NCBI GenBank assembly: GCA_002786025.1
Contig: NHNW01000006.1
Span: 682,001-746,000, forward strand
Direction: 5' to 3'
Length of the DNA stretch: 64,000 bases
Source: Zasmidium citrigriseum
Taxonomy: Eukaryota > Ascomycota > Dothideomycetes > Mycosphaerellales > Mycosphaerellaceae
The position numbers and the translations under genes were made by a program. Positions 20,843 through 31,324 of the stretch are shown in pieces; the stretch's first letter is position 1; each line of letters opens with the position of its first letter. Below the pieces are notes generated by a model. It did not search any database. It had not been told where the DNA came from and saw only the letters and a list, made by a program, of their open reading frames with translations.

Positions 20843-22172
20843 ATGATGTCAGTGCAACAGATTCAGTCCAAAGGCATCTATCACGCCTTACCAGTCTATC
20901 CGCCCGAGGTATCCGGCCTCACAGCCGTCATCACAGGGGCGAATGGAATCAGCGGCCATTACATGCTGAGGGTGCTCTCAGAGAGCCCAGAGCGATGGAG
21001 CAGGATCATCTGCCTTAGTCGAAGGCCGCCGCTCGTTCCTGGCGGATTGCCTGGCCACGTGGAACACATCCCGCTGGATTTCCTAAAAGACCCAAAGGAG
21101 ATTGCCGCAACTTTGAAGGCGAATAACGTCACTGCAGACCATGTGTTCTTCTTTTCGTACATTCAGCCCACTCCGAAGGAAGGTGCGGGCTTGTGGAGCA
21201 ATGCCGAAGAGCTGGTCAAGGTAAACTCCGAGTTGCTGAGCAACTTTCTGCAGGCGTTGAAGATTGCCTCCATCACTCCCAAGCGCTTCATGCTGCAGAC
21301 TGGTGCCAAGAACTATGGAGGACATCTCGGACCAACGAAGATCCCTCAGGAGGAGACGGACCCAAGAGTAGAGCTGGAGCCGAACTTCTACTACCCGCAG
21401 GAAGACTTGCTTTGGAAGTACTGCGAACAAAACAATGTCGGCTGGAGCGTTCATATGCCTGGTCCCATTGTCGGTGCAGTGCCTGACGCAGCCATGAACT
21501 GTGCCTACCCATTGGCCGTCTATGCCACAGTCTGCAAGCATACTGGCCAGCCCTTCGAATTCCCAGGAGATATCGACTCCTGGCAGATGCCATACTCCAT
21601 GTCGGCGGCTCAGATGAACGCCTACCAAGAGGAGTGGGCCGTCCTTCTCGGACCTCCGAACCAGAAGTACAACACCTGCGACAGCAGCTCTTTCTCATGG
21701 GAAAAGTGCTGGCCAAGGATCGCCGGCTGGTACGGCATCGAGTCGAAGGGCCCGCAGGACGGCGAGAAGTACACCGAGACCGAGACCCGGTTCAATCCAC
21801 GCGGCTACGGACCAAAGGGTATCGTCCGACGGAAGTTCAGGCTTGTCGATTGGGCCAAGAAGCCTGAGGTGCAGGAGGCTTGGAGTCAGCTGGTCAAGGA
21901 GAAGGGGCTGACGCAGGACTTGCATGATGTTGATCGTGTGTTTGGATTTCTCGATGGGACTTTGTGTCGGCCTGCTCCGCTGTACTTCAGGTAAGTGGCC
22001 ATTTCAGGAAGGCCTTTGGGCGAGACTGATGTGTCGCAGCATGGATAAATCGCGTAAGCTGGGCTGGCACGGCTTCGTTGACTCCTCGGAGGCTCTGCTG
22101 GAGGTCTTCCAAGCCCTGGCCAAGCTGAAGATGATACCGCCCGTGCCTTTGGTCAATGTCAGCTTCAATTAG
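20843..22172 (+). CDS. PRISE-like NAD(P)-dependent reductase (extended SDR)
   Basis: Exons 20843-21990 and 22040-22172, 426 residues; the 49-nt intron (GTAAGT...CGCAG) splits a Ser codon. The Rossmann nucleotide-binding motif TGANGISG is at residues 31-38. The family signature is FYYPQEDLL, matching the YYxxED-like site of progesterone 5-beta-reductase/iridoid synthase-like (PRISE) enzymes, where the Tyr serves in catalysis. Other conserved pieces are FFFSYIQP, MLQTGAKNYG, SVHMPGPIVG and a Trp-rich C-terminus. Fungal relatives reduce enone or aldehyde groups and often sit in secondary-metabolite clusters. Two adjacent ATGs exist (20843, 20846); I took the first. Its neighbourhood (exporter, Zn2Cys6 regulator, NTF2-like protein) hints at a small metabolic or detoxification unit. 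Confidence 0.85.
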
Positions 22173-22774
22173 TTCTAAGGATCCCGTCTATCGTTCGCTG
22201 TAAGGGTGGAGGCTGCTGCGCGGGTGACTTGCGGAAGAGCATCTCTCGTTTGTAGCCATATCTCCGAGTCGTGCGGTCATGCAGTGGCAATGCGAACGCG
22301 AAAATCTGACACGAAGTCTTGTCATGACTGAGCGCAGAAAGTACGACGTGTCGTCTAGGTAGAGTTCTTCCCGCGCTACCCGCTCTAGCCGCTATACCCG
22401 CTTTGGGTTGCGCCAAGGCTGCGCAAGGCTTCACCAACTCCAGCCCATGACAAAATCACAGCATCGCTCATCGGCAAATGCTCTGAAACACTTGTGTGCT
22501 TTGGCAGATTGTTGTATGAACAAGTCAGAGTGGAGTTCCGGCCTCATGTATCCCTGGGCTGAGCGTGCCAAGACTTCGCGAGGCTTCACCAAAATTCAGC
22601 ACACACATGAGAAGTCAACCACATTCATTTCTACAGGCCAGTACAGACTTGTGTGCTGTGCAGATATACTCCAAAGTACTGCCAGAACGAAGTGGGGCCT
22701 CGGCTAGCCAAGCCCTGCCAGTAGAAAGCTACATATTCAAAATTTGCTTTTCCTGCTTCAACGACGACCTACAG
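22173..22774. other. Intergenic
   Basis: No gene recognised. It contains two copies of a short phrase (ctgcgcaaggcttcaccaac near 22420 and cttcgcgaggcttcaccaaa near 22573) about 150 bases apart. These may mark a small degenerate duplication. Confidence 0.35.
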
Positions 22775-22861
22775 GCCGGGGTAGCTCAATCGGTAGAGCG
22801 TGTGGCTCTTATGATCACAAAGACAACCTCAAGGTCGCGGGTTCGAGCCCCGCCTTCGTAA
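22775..22861 (+). tRNA. tRNA-Lys(CTT)-like gene, possibly intron-bearing or decayed
   Basis: The A box (TAGCTCAATCGGTAGAGC) and B box (GGTTCGAGCCC) of RNA polymerase III genes are both intact, and the T arm GCGGG-TTCGAGC-CCCGC is perfect. The anticodon region TGTGGCTCTTATGATCACA resembles tRNA-Lys with anticodon CTT at 22808-22810. Two readings are possible: an intron of about 14 bases after position 37, leaving one mismatch in the anticodon stem, or a 9-base loop closed by TGTGG/TCACA with 12 extra bases before the variable loop. The acceptor stem is poor: its outer two pairs do not match, and G-T pairs occur inside. It may be a tRNA pseudogene. Confidence 0.55.
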
Positions 22862-23931
22862 GTTCAACGTTCTCATGCGTGTAATACACATTCTAACAAT
22901 CCCTCAGGGCTTTCCTATGAAAGGCTCTATCAAAGATAGAATCTGGCTCGTTTCTTTTTTGCTTTTTGTTTCTTTTGGTCTCGATATAGAGGGTTGGAAG
23001 ACTAGTACTGATGAGCAGACGATTGCTTTTTGCAATCGTACAATATTATTATGACAGGGCTTCGGAAAATGGCTTGAGCGGTTTGGCCACAGGGAACTAG
23101 ACCTGAGAGTTGAACAGGCAATGCTATAGTGCAATCGTATATAGCAACGGATGTCATTAAGATAAAGCGCCGGACTCTTCGTGGTCACATCAAATTGCTG
23201 TAGTGTCACGTTGGCAGGCATATATTTTCCTCTGCCGCACGATCGATTATCACGACGATATTAGCCACCAAACGTTACAAATCAGAGACGTCTTTTGTCC
23301 AACAAACGATCTAATAGACAGTATGGAGAGGCCACAAGACATACTTGACATTGAAGTTTGAATGGATCCGAAAAAGCTGCTACTGATGATCTCCGTGGTT
23401 CCATCGAGTAACGATTGTATTTTGTCCAATGACCATGTTGGATCACGACTTTCGATCGCTCGAATCCCATGCAAAGATCAACTACACTTTCCTCCGGCAG
23501 TGATGGACATCAAATATCTAAATACTTGAACATCATACGGCATCAAACAGCATCGGTAGAGCCATCACGACGGCGGCGGTGGCGACGATCAGGACGAGGG
23601 CAAATTATAGATTGAAGGGCGGCGTGGGACTTGAAGACAGGCATACAACCACTGCTTGTATCGCAAAATGGCGCGATAAACGTGTAGGTCTTCCCTCTCG
23701 ATGCATACGAGCGAGCATCTATGCGGGTTCGAGCCCCGCCTTCGATACACCCTCAAGAAAGGCTCTACCAGCAACCTCGCGACGGAAACACAATGTTTCA
23801 GACGAAAGATCTTGGGAGGTACAGTCGTATGACATTTGACAATGTCGATTTTCCCTTCATTGCTATTGAGGGAAGTAACAATGATGTACAGTCCTGTCCT
23901 CGGATACGATATTCATACATCTATCCCTACA
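22862..23931. other. AT-richer intergenic region with a tRNA relic
   Basis: About 1.07 kb of lower GC than the neighbouring genes, with no protein gene visible. It contains the decayed T-arm copy described separately. The last 150 bases should be the 3' UTR side of the Tfb1 gene. Confidence 0.4.
23723..23770 (+). pseudogene. Decayed tRNA 3' half with flank (relic copy of the Lys-like tRNA)
   Basis: Positions 23723-23744 are identical over 22 bases to 22837-22858 of the tRNA-like gene (complete T arm plus part of the acceptor strand). Downstream, ccctca...gaaaggctcta is also shared with the flank of the tRNA (22901-22928), in shortened form. The 5' half of the tRNA is not recognisable. This looks like an old segmental duplication in which only the polymerase III B-box portion survived. 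Confidence 0.5.
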
Positions 23932-25926
23932 CTACACCCCCGCCGCAACCCCATTCTCCTTCGTCTGCTCCTCCAGCGCCTTTCGATACGCACTCGTCGC
24001 CTGCGTAATCGCCTGCATAGTCGGACGTATCATCGCCTCAACGACCTTCCTCCCACCAGGAACCTGACTGAAATCCCTCCGCCGTCGCTTCTTCGTCCGT
24101 TCATAATGCTCCTGATCGGCACGCTTAACATCCTCGATCTTCTTCTCTCGGTCCTTTTCTGCAGTTTCCATGACGGCGTTGATGCGGTCGACGGAACGGT
24201 CGAGTGTTTGGACGAGCTGGGCGAGTTCGGCTACACGGGAAGCGTCGCCGGAGAGGAAGAGGGTCCAGAAGTAGTGCAGGAATTCGGTCGTGGTGTTGTG
24301 CGTCATTGTGAGGGTGTCGAAGGTGGTTTGGCTGAGGCCGTTGAGGGAGGTTGGGTCTGAGGAGGTGGCGTGGCGGCGTTGTTTGATTGATGACATGATT
24401 GAGGTAGATGCAGATGACATGGCAGCATGGGATCCGATTCTTGCTGCGGCCTTTTTCTTTTTCTTCGGTGCTGTGCCGTTGGCTTGATGTGAGGGAGTCT
24501 CGTCTTCTGAGTCGGAATCGTCATCAGTGTGATATCCGATCGCTCGGTCGAGTCTCAAGATCCCGCCCTCGTCGCTCCCCAAGACTGCAGGTTGCAAGTC
24601 TGACCTCAGCACTGACAGGACTTTCTCCGGGTCTTGTTGAGCGTACAGCTTCGCTTCTAACGATAGATCGTCCTGCTGTCCACCAGCATAACGCTGCTGC
24701 TCGCGGATGTTCAATACCACTCGGTTATCGACATCTTCCCTTGCGAGATCTCGAAGTTGTAGCTGTGCGAAGGTCTCCTCGTCGATGCCAATTGGAGCAT
24801 GCGCCTCGCCGTCTTCCGGAGCGACTGAAGCCATCATCTTCTCCGAAAGATTGTTGAGTACTCGTAGGATCGGTACCTTCTCGTACGACGACGGACGCAT
24901 ATCCTCATCCGGACGGTTGCCCTTCCTCTGACTGTGATTCTGCTCATTACCCTCCAGATCCATCCAATGAGGCACCTGACCGATTAAAGCAGGTCCGGCT
25001 TCCGGTCGATCAAGGTACTTGTCCAGTATCTGATCTCTTTCGTCCTGCTGGGTGATCTTCTCTCCCTTCAACTTCTTGAGCAATCGACTCTGAAAGAACC
25101 GGGTCCAGAACTGATCCTGTCGCAGAGGCGGCACATTCTCATCATACGCCTCTCGAACAATAGGATACTGCTTGAAGATAAGTTTGATCTGCTCCTTCGT
25201 AATCGACAGCATCTTGGTATCCGGCTCTCCCTCCTTCTCAGCCGGCTTCCGCACAAATTTGATCTCAGGCAAAACATTGTACTCGCCCTGCTTCTGCGCA
25301 TTCTCGATAGCATGAGCTCGCAGGAGATGTAACCTGGCAGACCAGAACTGCGATGTGAACTGCGATATTGACACAGACTCCGGCTTGTCTCTGAGCGCCT
25401 GGTTAAACCGATCCCGTAGCGCCTTATTCGACTCGAGCAGCGACCGCTGAAGCTTGTCGTCGTTCTTCAGCTTGGTATCATCATACCAGCCCTCATCACC
25501 CCCTTTCGAAGATATCGCCCTTGCAATCGCCATAGCAGCACTCTGTCCTCCATCTTCACCACCGCTAGGTCCCGCCGTAGGCGTGCCCGCCGCAGAAGCC
25601 TCCTTCGCAAGCGGCACCGCATTCTCCTTGGTCTTATTCACCTGAATAGTATCCCTCAGAATCCCCGTCACAGCCTCCTGCTCCGCGCGCGCCGTCTCTT
25701 TATGCGTGAACTTGAAGACATAGTTGCTGTCCTTGACGACGACTTTAAGCGCGATGTTCTTGGACGTGGCCGGGGTCTGCTGGAGGTTGGTGATGTCGGC
25801 GACGGGGATCGTCACGGCGGGCGAGGTTCCACCAGATGGAGTCCAGAAGACGTACTTCTTGTCGTCGGACACCACGAGGCTGCCATCCTTCTTGTCGTAG
25901 TTGACGGTGGCGGTTGTAGGAGGCAT
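23932..25926 (-). CDS. TFB1: TFIIH core subunit Tfb1 (p62)
   Basis: Single exon of 664 residues. Tfb1/p62 scaffolds the TFIIH core needed for RNA polymerase II initiation and nucleotide-excision repair. The N-terminal pleckstrin-like domain (about residues 6-95) begins VNYDKKDGSLVV and includes VFWTPSGG and VFKFTHKETARAEQE. Two BSD domains follow at about 150-200 (ISQFTSQFWSARLHLLRAHA) and 250-290 (LRQDQFWTRFFQSRLLKKLKG), each with the conserved Phe-Trp pair. The C-terminal part has the family segment HNTTTEFLHYFWTLFLSG and a basic KKRRRRDFSQVPGGRKVVEAM. Length and domain order are normal. Confidence 0.92.
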   Translation of the reverse strand: MPPTTATVNYDKKDGSLVVSDDKKYVFWTPSGGTSPAVTIPVADITNLQQTPATSKNIALKVVVKDSNYVFKFTHKETARAEQEAVTGILRDTIQVNKTKENAVPLAKEASAAGTPTAGPSGGEDGGQSAAMAIARAISSKGGDEGWYDDTKLKNDDKLQRSLLESNKALRDRFNQALRDKPESVSISQFTSQFWSARLHLLRAHAIENAQKQGEYNVLPEIKFVRKPAEKEGEPDTKMLSITKEQIKLIFKQYPIVREAYDENVPPLRQDQFWTRFFQSRLLKKLKGEKITQQDERDQILDKYLDRPEAGPALIGQVPHWMDLEGNEQNHSQRKGNRPDEDMRPSSYEKVPILRVLNNLSEKMMASVAPEDGEAHAPIGIDEETFAQLQLRDLAREDVDNRVVLNIREQQRYAGGQQDDLSLEAKLYAQQDPEKVLSVLRSDLQPAVLGSDEGGILRLDRAIGYHTDDDSDSEDETPSHQANGTAPKKKKKAAARIGSHAAMSSASTSIMSSIKQRRHATSSDPTSLNGLSQTTFDTLTMTHNTTTEFLHYFWTLFLSGDASRVAELAQLVQTLDRSVDRINAVMETAEKDREKKIEDVKRADQEHYERTKKRRRRDFSQVPGGRKVVEAMIRPTMQAITQATSAYRKALEEQTKENGVAAGV

Positions 25927-26276
25927 GGTTGCGTGCGAGAGTGTGCGCGCTGCGTAGATCCAAGTAGCGCGTCTGGTCAGCGGTGGCTTGTGATTGGCTG
26001 GTATGACTTCATTTTCGAGGGAATCGTCACGATCATATGAAAGGGGATGGAGAGCGAAGATGAGGTATGAGGAATGTATTCACGCAATTCGTAGTTGGTC
26101 TTGAGACTATGTCTCTTTCCCGCACTCCATTCGCATGTCGATGATGATGGCCATCCCTATCAGACCCTGAATTCGACAAGAGACAAAATCTCCTATGCAT
26201 GCTCTCTGGAGTTATCGAATACTGTATACCCTTCCTGTCTCAATAATACTGTTCTCTTCTACAATCCTGTCGTCAA
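25927..26276. promoter_or_regulatory. Tfb1 promoter / yapsin 3' region
   Basis: 350 bases between two minus-strand genes. No further gene is visible. Confidence 0.4.
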
Positions 26277-28006
26277 TCACATCATCATCGCAACGCCCAA
26301 CCCAACAAACCCAACCCAAACACTCATAATCCAGAAACCCGTGAAATCCGCTCCAGGAACCACAAGACCCGCCGCCGCAGCACTCGAGCTGTGCGAAGAA
26401 CCACTACCCGTGCCAGAACCACCCGAGCTTCCACCCTCACCCTCACCCTCGACCTGCGCTATCGTTGGAACAGCGGCTTCGCCTGTGGCAGTACCGAGAG
26501 TGCTCTGTGCGGTCGAGACGGCGTAGGAGATGGTGGAGGTGGCGATTTCCGGTGCGATGGACCAGGTGTTCGCTGCCGCGGTTTCGACACCCGAGGAGAC
26601 AGCTTCAGCAACGCCTGTAGGTCCAGCTTGGACGACGACAACGTCCGGCGAATCGGTGTTATTGACCTTCGCCTGTGCAATAGATGCCTGCCCGTTATCA
26701 AGGTCAAAAACAACATACATGCTGCGCAGCACAGCATCTCCAGCAATATAGAAACCCCTCTCGCTCCGCTGTCCAGGCTGGATCAAGAAGACGCAAATCT
26801 CCTTGCCGTTAGAGTCGGTCTGGGTCTCTCTAGTATCCGGATCGACGTAAGGGACGATGAACTCGGTGGCGTCGACGCGGATGGTCACTTTGCCGCCGAA
26901 TTCCAGCGAGAGGTAGTAGTCGGATGTGGCGTACTCGCATGAGCAGAGCCCTTGGCGGTTGACGAAGGGGAAGGCTGGCGCGATGTAGTTGACATAGTAG
27001 GATTGGGGGACTTGGAAGGCGGTGCTGCCTGTGTCGAGGAGGACTGGGAGGGAGGTGTCGTCGCTGGCGTAGGCTTGGATATCGGTGGAGCCGCCTTCCC
27101 AGAGTGTGGCAGTCTGGCCGTTGGCGGAGACGTTTGCAGCGGTGATGGTGGTGATGAATTGGTAGATCAGGCCGTCGACTTGGCCGGAATAGACCGGAGG
27201 CAGGAAGTTCATGGTAGCCAGCTCGCCGGTGTACTTCGACTTGTCGATTCCTCCGAACAAGATGCTTCCGGACGTCGCCCGCTCATCGTTGAGGTATATG
27301 CTGTACAATCTGCTGTTGATAACGCCTGCATCTTTCAGGACCTCGGGGAGATTTTGGTAGGTCTCATCGAGGCTCGACACGGCCTCATTAGCGGAGTATC
27401 CAAGTCCCAACAGTCCTATTGAGTAGCCAGTTGTGCTGTTAACCTCGTTCGCGACTCCGAACTGCACTGGCCGGACTAAAACATCTCCCACGCCAACAAC
27501 ATCCGACCCATATGGTCCAAGGGCAGTCGAACCGTCTCCGAAGCTGGTATTGAACGCTGGCTCAGGTGACACCTCTTTGTATGTATTCGATGCGGACAGA
27601 TCGAAGGTACCACCGCGGCAAGTATTTGGGTTGTCTGCTGGCAATTTGCAAGTTGCGGCGCTCGACGCATCGAAGTAGAGGTCTGAGGAGCCGGTGTCTA
27701 ATATGACGGTTTGCGGTTGGGGAGGAGTACCGACAGTGACTGGGATGAAACGTTAGCAGCTGTCAAGGTAAAGTCAGAAAGACCAGACTCACGATTAGCG
27801 TAGTATGCGCCTCCAGAACTCCAGCTCAACACGTTGAAGATGTTTGTTTCAACGGTATCCTGTCGTTTCTGTGGCAGTCGTCCAGGGATTGCTCTTCGGT
27901 AGTTGACGAGGTCGCCATTTGGATGCTTGAAGCGCTTCTCGACATTGATCTCCGGCAGGGCAGATGCAGACGCCAGCAGCAAGGGCGTCAAGGTCAGGGA
28001 TCTCAT
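26277..28006 (-). CDS. GPI-anchored aspartic protease, yapsin/OpsB type
   Basis: Exons 27793-28006 and 26277-27739, 558 residues; the 53-nt intron has GTGAGT and CCCAG ends. Pepsin-family A1 enzyme: signal peptide MRSLTLTPLLLASASALP, a propeptide ending in KRQD (likely kexin site), the first catalytic motif LDTGSSDLYF (Asp about residue 86), the flap region around FNTSFGDGSTALGPYG, and the second motif VLLDTGSTAF (about residue 310). A Ser/Gly/Glu-rich linker (GEGEGGSSGGSGTGSGSS) leads to a hydrophobic C-terminal tail, consistent with GPI attachment and a cell-surface location. Yapsins trim wall enzymes and shed surface proteins. It is divergent from the transporter gene at 29156. Confidence 0.88.
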
Positions 28007-29155
28007 GGCCGGCGCGTGGTATTACGTCGTAACCCCTGCACAACGAAAGTGAATGCTCTCCCAAAAGACGCTGCTTTCTGTATTGCACACCAAAAGAGAC
28101 AAGAAGAAGAGACGCGAGGAGGGAAAGCGGAGATGGAAAGCAGATGCAAGAGATGAAGTGGAAGGAAGCTACCACCTTTTGCCTCTCATTGAAGACCACA
28201 CGTCAGGCGGCCACGACTGGACCAGTTCCTCTCGCAAACGCCCACGCGAGGGCGCAGTGCAAAAGCTTGTCGGCCACTTTGTCTCGCTAGCGGCCGATCG
28301 GGTTTGGTGGAAAGTTGAAAGATGGCGAGCGCGATACGGATCAGGTCTTTGACGACGCTGTAGCTTCTGGTTCGTGGCTGTGAGATCACGCCCCAGTGGT
28401 ACACAGCAGACATGTCGCCTCCCATCAGCTGTCATGCCGCCGGCCATGCCTATGGTGCGACTGGCGAAGAAACGTCGTCGTCAGCAGCTCTGAAGCACTT
28501 GCATGAAAGAAGAGGCGCCGGGCCGAGCTGCTGCATCTAGATTCCTGCGGCGGTGCGCATTCCGGGTTGCGCAAGCGTTGACCTCATCGGGGCATGAGGC
28601 GTGTTTGTTGCTCCGGCCTTTGGTTGATATTTGGATGTTGGGCGCATGCTGTTCAGCTGGCAAACGAAGATTTCTTTGTTCTCCAGACGGCCGGCAAAGA
28701 CAGCGATGCGCCACAGTGACCAGGTGGCCGAGAAGGTTGGCTAGCCGTTGGAGAGCGCCTCTTGGCCAAGCCTGACATTTTTCTGGGTGGAAGCTTGGTG
28801 GGACATTCGCTCGTAGAATGGCTGTATATCGTGCTTGGAAGGCTGGATGACCGGAAGACTGAGGAGTTGATGGTCTCTTCGTTTGGTGTGCTGGTGGTTC
28901 GTCGCTGTACGACGGCGGCATCAGGTCCGGCGAGAGCCTTGGCGGCTGGTCCGGTCTGCGAGGGATGATGTCTGATAACGCCCTCCGTTCACTGTGTTGC
29001 CGTCTCTCACTCGCTTCACCACCGACCAGAACTCCGCGCAAGCTGTTGTTGTAGTCGCCTGGCGCGTTCTTCATGGCAGCTTTTGTCCCAACAGCACATG
29101 TCGCCGAAATCTCCGGAGCTCAAGACTGCCCCTGTCCCAGTCTGCCTCCTCCGTA
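28007..29155. promoter_or_regulatory. Divergent promoter region, yapsin and transporter
   Basis: About 1.15 kb. A minus-strand open frame of 197 codons (28481-29074) overlaps plus-strand frames and has no family features; I treat it as chance. No other gene is visible. Confidence 0.4.
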
Positions 29156-30608
29156 ATGTCGCGCCTGGAGCCCGCTGTGCCTGCGCTGGCTGCAGACCGA
29201 TTTGATGCTCCGATGGCAGCAGAAGATGTTGGGAGGAGTTCGAACAGTATGGGCAATCAAGGCAACATAACCGCGAGGCTGGGCAAGTTTCGCCGAGTTG
29301 TTGGTCTGCTCCTGTTGGCGCTCACCATATTCCTATGGACCGCGACCAACTTCCTCGCAAGCGTATGGCGTACAGTGTCTCAGATGAGAAGGGCAGATGC
29401 TAACTACAACCTCACAGACCATCTTTGCGGACGACACATATTCCAAACCCTACTTCGTGACGTACATCAATACCTCCTTCTTCATCCTGCCCTTAATCCC
29501 GATCGTCATCCGAAAGGCATATAGGAACCCAGAGGAGATCAAGAGATGGAGAGAGGAAATACGGAGCCGGATAAGCAGCCAGTATGCGCTTCTCAAGCAG
29601 GAAGAGGGAGGAGAGGAAAACAGCTATCATGACCACGACAGCCCCAACTTGACAAGCAGTTCAAGGAGACGTTCATTATCACCTTTCCCAGATGTTGTCC
29701 TGGGAGATGCTATGGAGCAAAGTCAAGAACTACCGGCAAAGGCGAGCCTCATTGCGGAGCCAACAACTGCAAACGCAGCACCGCTGACCTTGACGGAGAC
29801 CGCCATGCTGAGTCTGGAATTCTGCATGCTCTGGTTCTTGGCCAACTACTTCGTTGCTGCATGTCTGCAGTACACCACAGTCGCTTCCTCGACAATCCTT
29901 ACCAGCACCAGTAGTGTTTTCACCCTCGTCTTTGGCGCCATGTTCCGCGTTGAGAAGTTCACGTTGCGCAAATTCTTAGCAGTTCTGGCATCCTTGACGG
30001 GAATCGTTCTAATATCGACTATCGATCTTTCGGGAAAGACAGGTGACGACGAGCACCGAGGAGACTTTCCCGAGAAGTCAATACGGGAAATTGCCATAGG
30101 AGATTGTTTGGCGTTCCTGAGTGCAGTCATGTACGGTCTCTACGCTGTATTCATGAAGAAACGAATCCCAGACGAGACACGAGTCGAGATGCCGGTCTTC
30201 TTCGGTCTGGTCGGCTGCATCAACTTGCTCATCCTGTGGCCCGGATTCTTTATTCTTCACTTCACCGGTGTCGAGACCTTCGAACTCCCGCCCAGTGGAT
30301 GGGTCACAGTCATCATCCTATGCAACTCGATCGGCAGTCTGGTCTCGGACATCGCGTGGGCATATGCAGTCCTCTTGACTTCTCCCATCGTGGTGACCGT
30401 GGGACTCAGCATGACGATACCACTGTCCCTGGTTGGCCAAATGATCCTGAACGATCAGACATCGGGACCAATCTACTGGCTTGGTGCTTGCATCGTGGTT
30501 CTGTCTTTCATTGTGGTCAACAACGAAGAGAAGAAAGATGAAAAGGAGGTCGTCCAGGCCACAAGCGCTGACGAGAACGCATTGGAACGGCAGAACAGCT
30601 TGACATGA
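29156..30608 (+). CDS. DMT-superfamily transporter, SLC35F5/YML018C-like
   Basis: Exons 29156-29362 and 29418-30608, 465 residues; the 55-nt intron has a GTATGG donor and a CTCACAG acceptor, and splicing restores NFLASTIFADDTYSKPYF, a family signature. About ten membrane helices are expected, starting VVGLLLLALTIFLWTATNF. A charged cytosolic loop of about 110 residues separates TM2 from TM3. The later half carries the EamA/SLC35F pattern: FVAACLQYTTVASSTILTST, FTLRKFLAVLASLTGIVLIS and the TM segments around DIAWAYAVLLTSPIVVTVG. Relatives reside in vacuolar or endomembranes; their substrates are poorly known. Confidence 0.87.
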
Positions 30609-31324
30609 TGACCAAGGGCCCAGATCTTTCTTAGATCTCTTGAGTGTTGAAAGATTCTCCAGGAGCCCGAACCCGAGCCGAGTCGACATGACCGTGTCAG
30701 CACCTCCGTCGAGCGGCAGCCAGATACCAGCTTTGGGCGGTCCAATAGCTGCTCTTTCTCTGCCACCATTCTGAGATTTGCTCTCGATCCTGGCATCCCC
30801 TACTCAGGACAACGCAAACCTGATTAGTCGCTGCTCGAAGTCGAACGAATGGCAACGTCTCACAACCTCCAGTGGGCCCCGGTTACTTCGCGACACGCCC
30901 AGGAAAGCCGCAAGTCATCGCCTATCTTACATGCGCGCCAGCACCACTCGATTCTACAAGTAGTGCAGGTGCACACCGCAGACCTCACGAAGATCAGAGG
31001 AAAGACAGGACGACGTGGTGGATGTCTCTTGGTTAGAGTTCACCAAAAACGCCACAGCTGCACCCCACTCCACGTGGAACCCACTCAAGTGAGGAGTCAA
31101 CTCCTAGTTGTCGCAGAAGCTATCTGGGGAATCCTCGTCTATCGCAAAGCGATTGGCGACTCCGCTCCGGCTATAATAGAAGAGATCCTTCGCCATGACC
31201 ACTCCCGAGGGAGTGGAACGATGCCAGTACGTGGGTGAGATAGATATCTAAATGGCAACAGCTACAAGCTTCCAGATTCTACAGATCTCATTTACTTCTC
31301 TATTTTCCAGGTCTTGCTCCCACC
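30609..31324. other. Intergenic
   Basis: About 715 bases with no recognisable gene. The stretch just before 31325 (acttctctattttccaggtcttgctcccacc) is pyrimidine-rich and is probably the leader of the sugar transporter. Confidence 0.4.

Noticed and set aside
22837..22861. Protein-coding reading across the tRNA (frame ending in RVRAPPS)
   Set aside because: The same RVRAPPS ending appears at 23721 because both places carry the tRNA T arm; it is an RNA element, not a protein.
26391..26942. 183-codon frame antisense to the yapsin gene
   Set aside because: It is a shadow of the Ser/Gly-rich yapsin C-terminus; the minus-strand gene has clear catalytic motifs.
28481..29074. 197-codon minus-strand frame between yapsin and transporter
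   Set aside because: It overlaps plus-strand frames, has no recognisable domain and sits in an expected divergent promoter.
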